Notes under the pieces: generated by a model | Databases searched by the model: none | What the model saw: only the letters and a program-made list of their open reading frames with translations | Told to the model about the DNA's origin: nothing | Program-made: the position numbers and the translations under genes | Part shown: one piece after another, positions 5,157 through 5,234 of the stretch | Numbering within the stretch: the stretch's first letter is position 1 | How the letters are laid out: the number at the start of each line of letters is the position of its first letter | From: an uncultured Bilophila sp. | Lineage (GTDB): Bacteria; Desulfobacterota; Desulfovibrionia; Desulfovibrionales; Desulfovibrionaceae | NCBI GenBank assembly: GCA_959604115.1 | Contig: CAUHBW010000285.1 | Location: forward strand, 1 to 5,234 | Direction of reading: 5' to 3' | DNA length: 5,234 bases

Positions 5157-5234
5157 AAAGTCTTTGAAAAGAATAGGGAGGGGTTTGGGGAGGGGAAGGG
5201 GAAACTTTCTGGAGAAAGTTTCTCCTTCCCCTCC
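5157..5234 (+). repeat. Palindromic purine-rich intergenic repeat, right copy (cut by window end)
   Basis: This has the same opening, AAAGTCTTTGAA (5157-5168), the same G-run tract, and the same stem core (GAAACTTTCT with AGAAAGTTTC) as the copy at 381. The inverted repeat pairs 5189-5210 with 5213-5234: 22 positions with one G-T pair (5200/5223) and a GG centre. Pairing probably continues past the window edge, so the T-rich tail is not visible. Orientation matches the left copy. Confidence 0.8.

Larger units (their letters stand above)
4887..5234. other. Gene-free right flank: hairpins, two terminators, repeat
   Basis: After the glnN stop there is a hairpin with a G-T pair (4896-4903 with 4916-4923), then the two strong hairpins listed separately, a small inverted repeat CCGGAG/CTCCGG (5095-5100 with 5109-5114), and the second repeat copy from 5157. 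Short frames here (for example ATG at 5034 running into the repeat) lack a Shine-Dalgarno and cross the hairpin, so I do not call genes. Confidence 0.6.

Overview
The window is GC-rich (genes roughly 60-65% GC) and carries three confidently identified protein genes. A 120-residue DksA of the type usual in sulfate reducers, a short NFACT protein, a type III glutamine synthetase, and purine-rich intergenic palindromes together suggest the Desulfovibrionaceae (Desulfovibrio/Bilophila-like). That placement rests on recognition of protein style and repeat style, not on a search.

Layout. Bases 1-482 hold no recognisable gene. They contain a clear plus-strand intrinsic terminator (97-133), a second terminator-like T-tract hairpin (176-209), and a long, perfect, purine-rich palindrome (411-464) with a T-rich tail. 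Next come two minus-strand genes read right to left: dksA (2117-2479, TTG start with a strong Shine-Dalgarno) and an NFACT/RqcH-like gene (483-2024). They are separated by 92 bp containing GC-rich hairpins. A 226-bp divergent intergenic region (2480-2705) follows, with candidate promoters on both strands, and then glnN (2706-4886) on the plus strand. Downstream of glnN (4887-5234) are two 13-bp-stem hairpins in tandem, and then a second, edge-truncated copy of the palindromic repeat seen at the left.

How the parts may work together. DksA tunes RNA polymerase at stringent-response promoters. The NFACT protein probably acts on the large ribosomal subunit or on nascent chain-tRNA. GlnN makes glutamine from glutamate and ammonia. 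These are growth and nutrient housekeeping functions, and nothing suggests a mobile or defence island. The most unusual feature is the pair of repeat elements behind the 3' ends of NFACT and glnN: they share edges, are in the same orientation, keep their stem through paired base changes, and keep dense G-runs. No clear new multi-gene system is visible.
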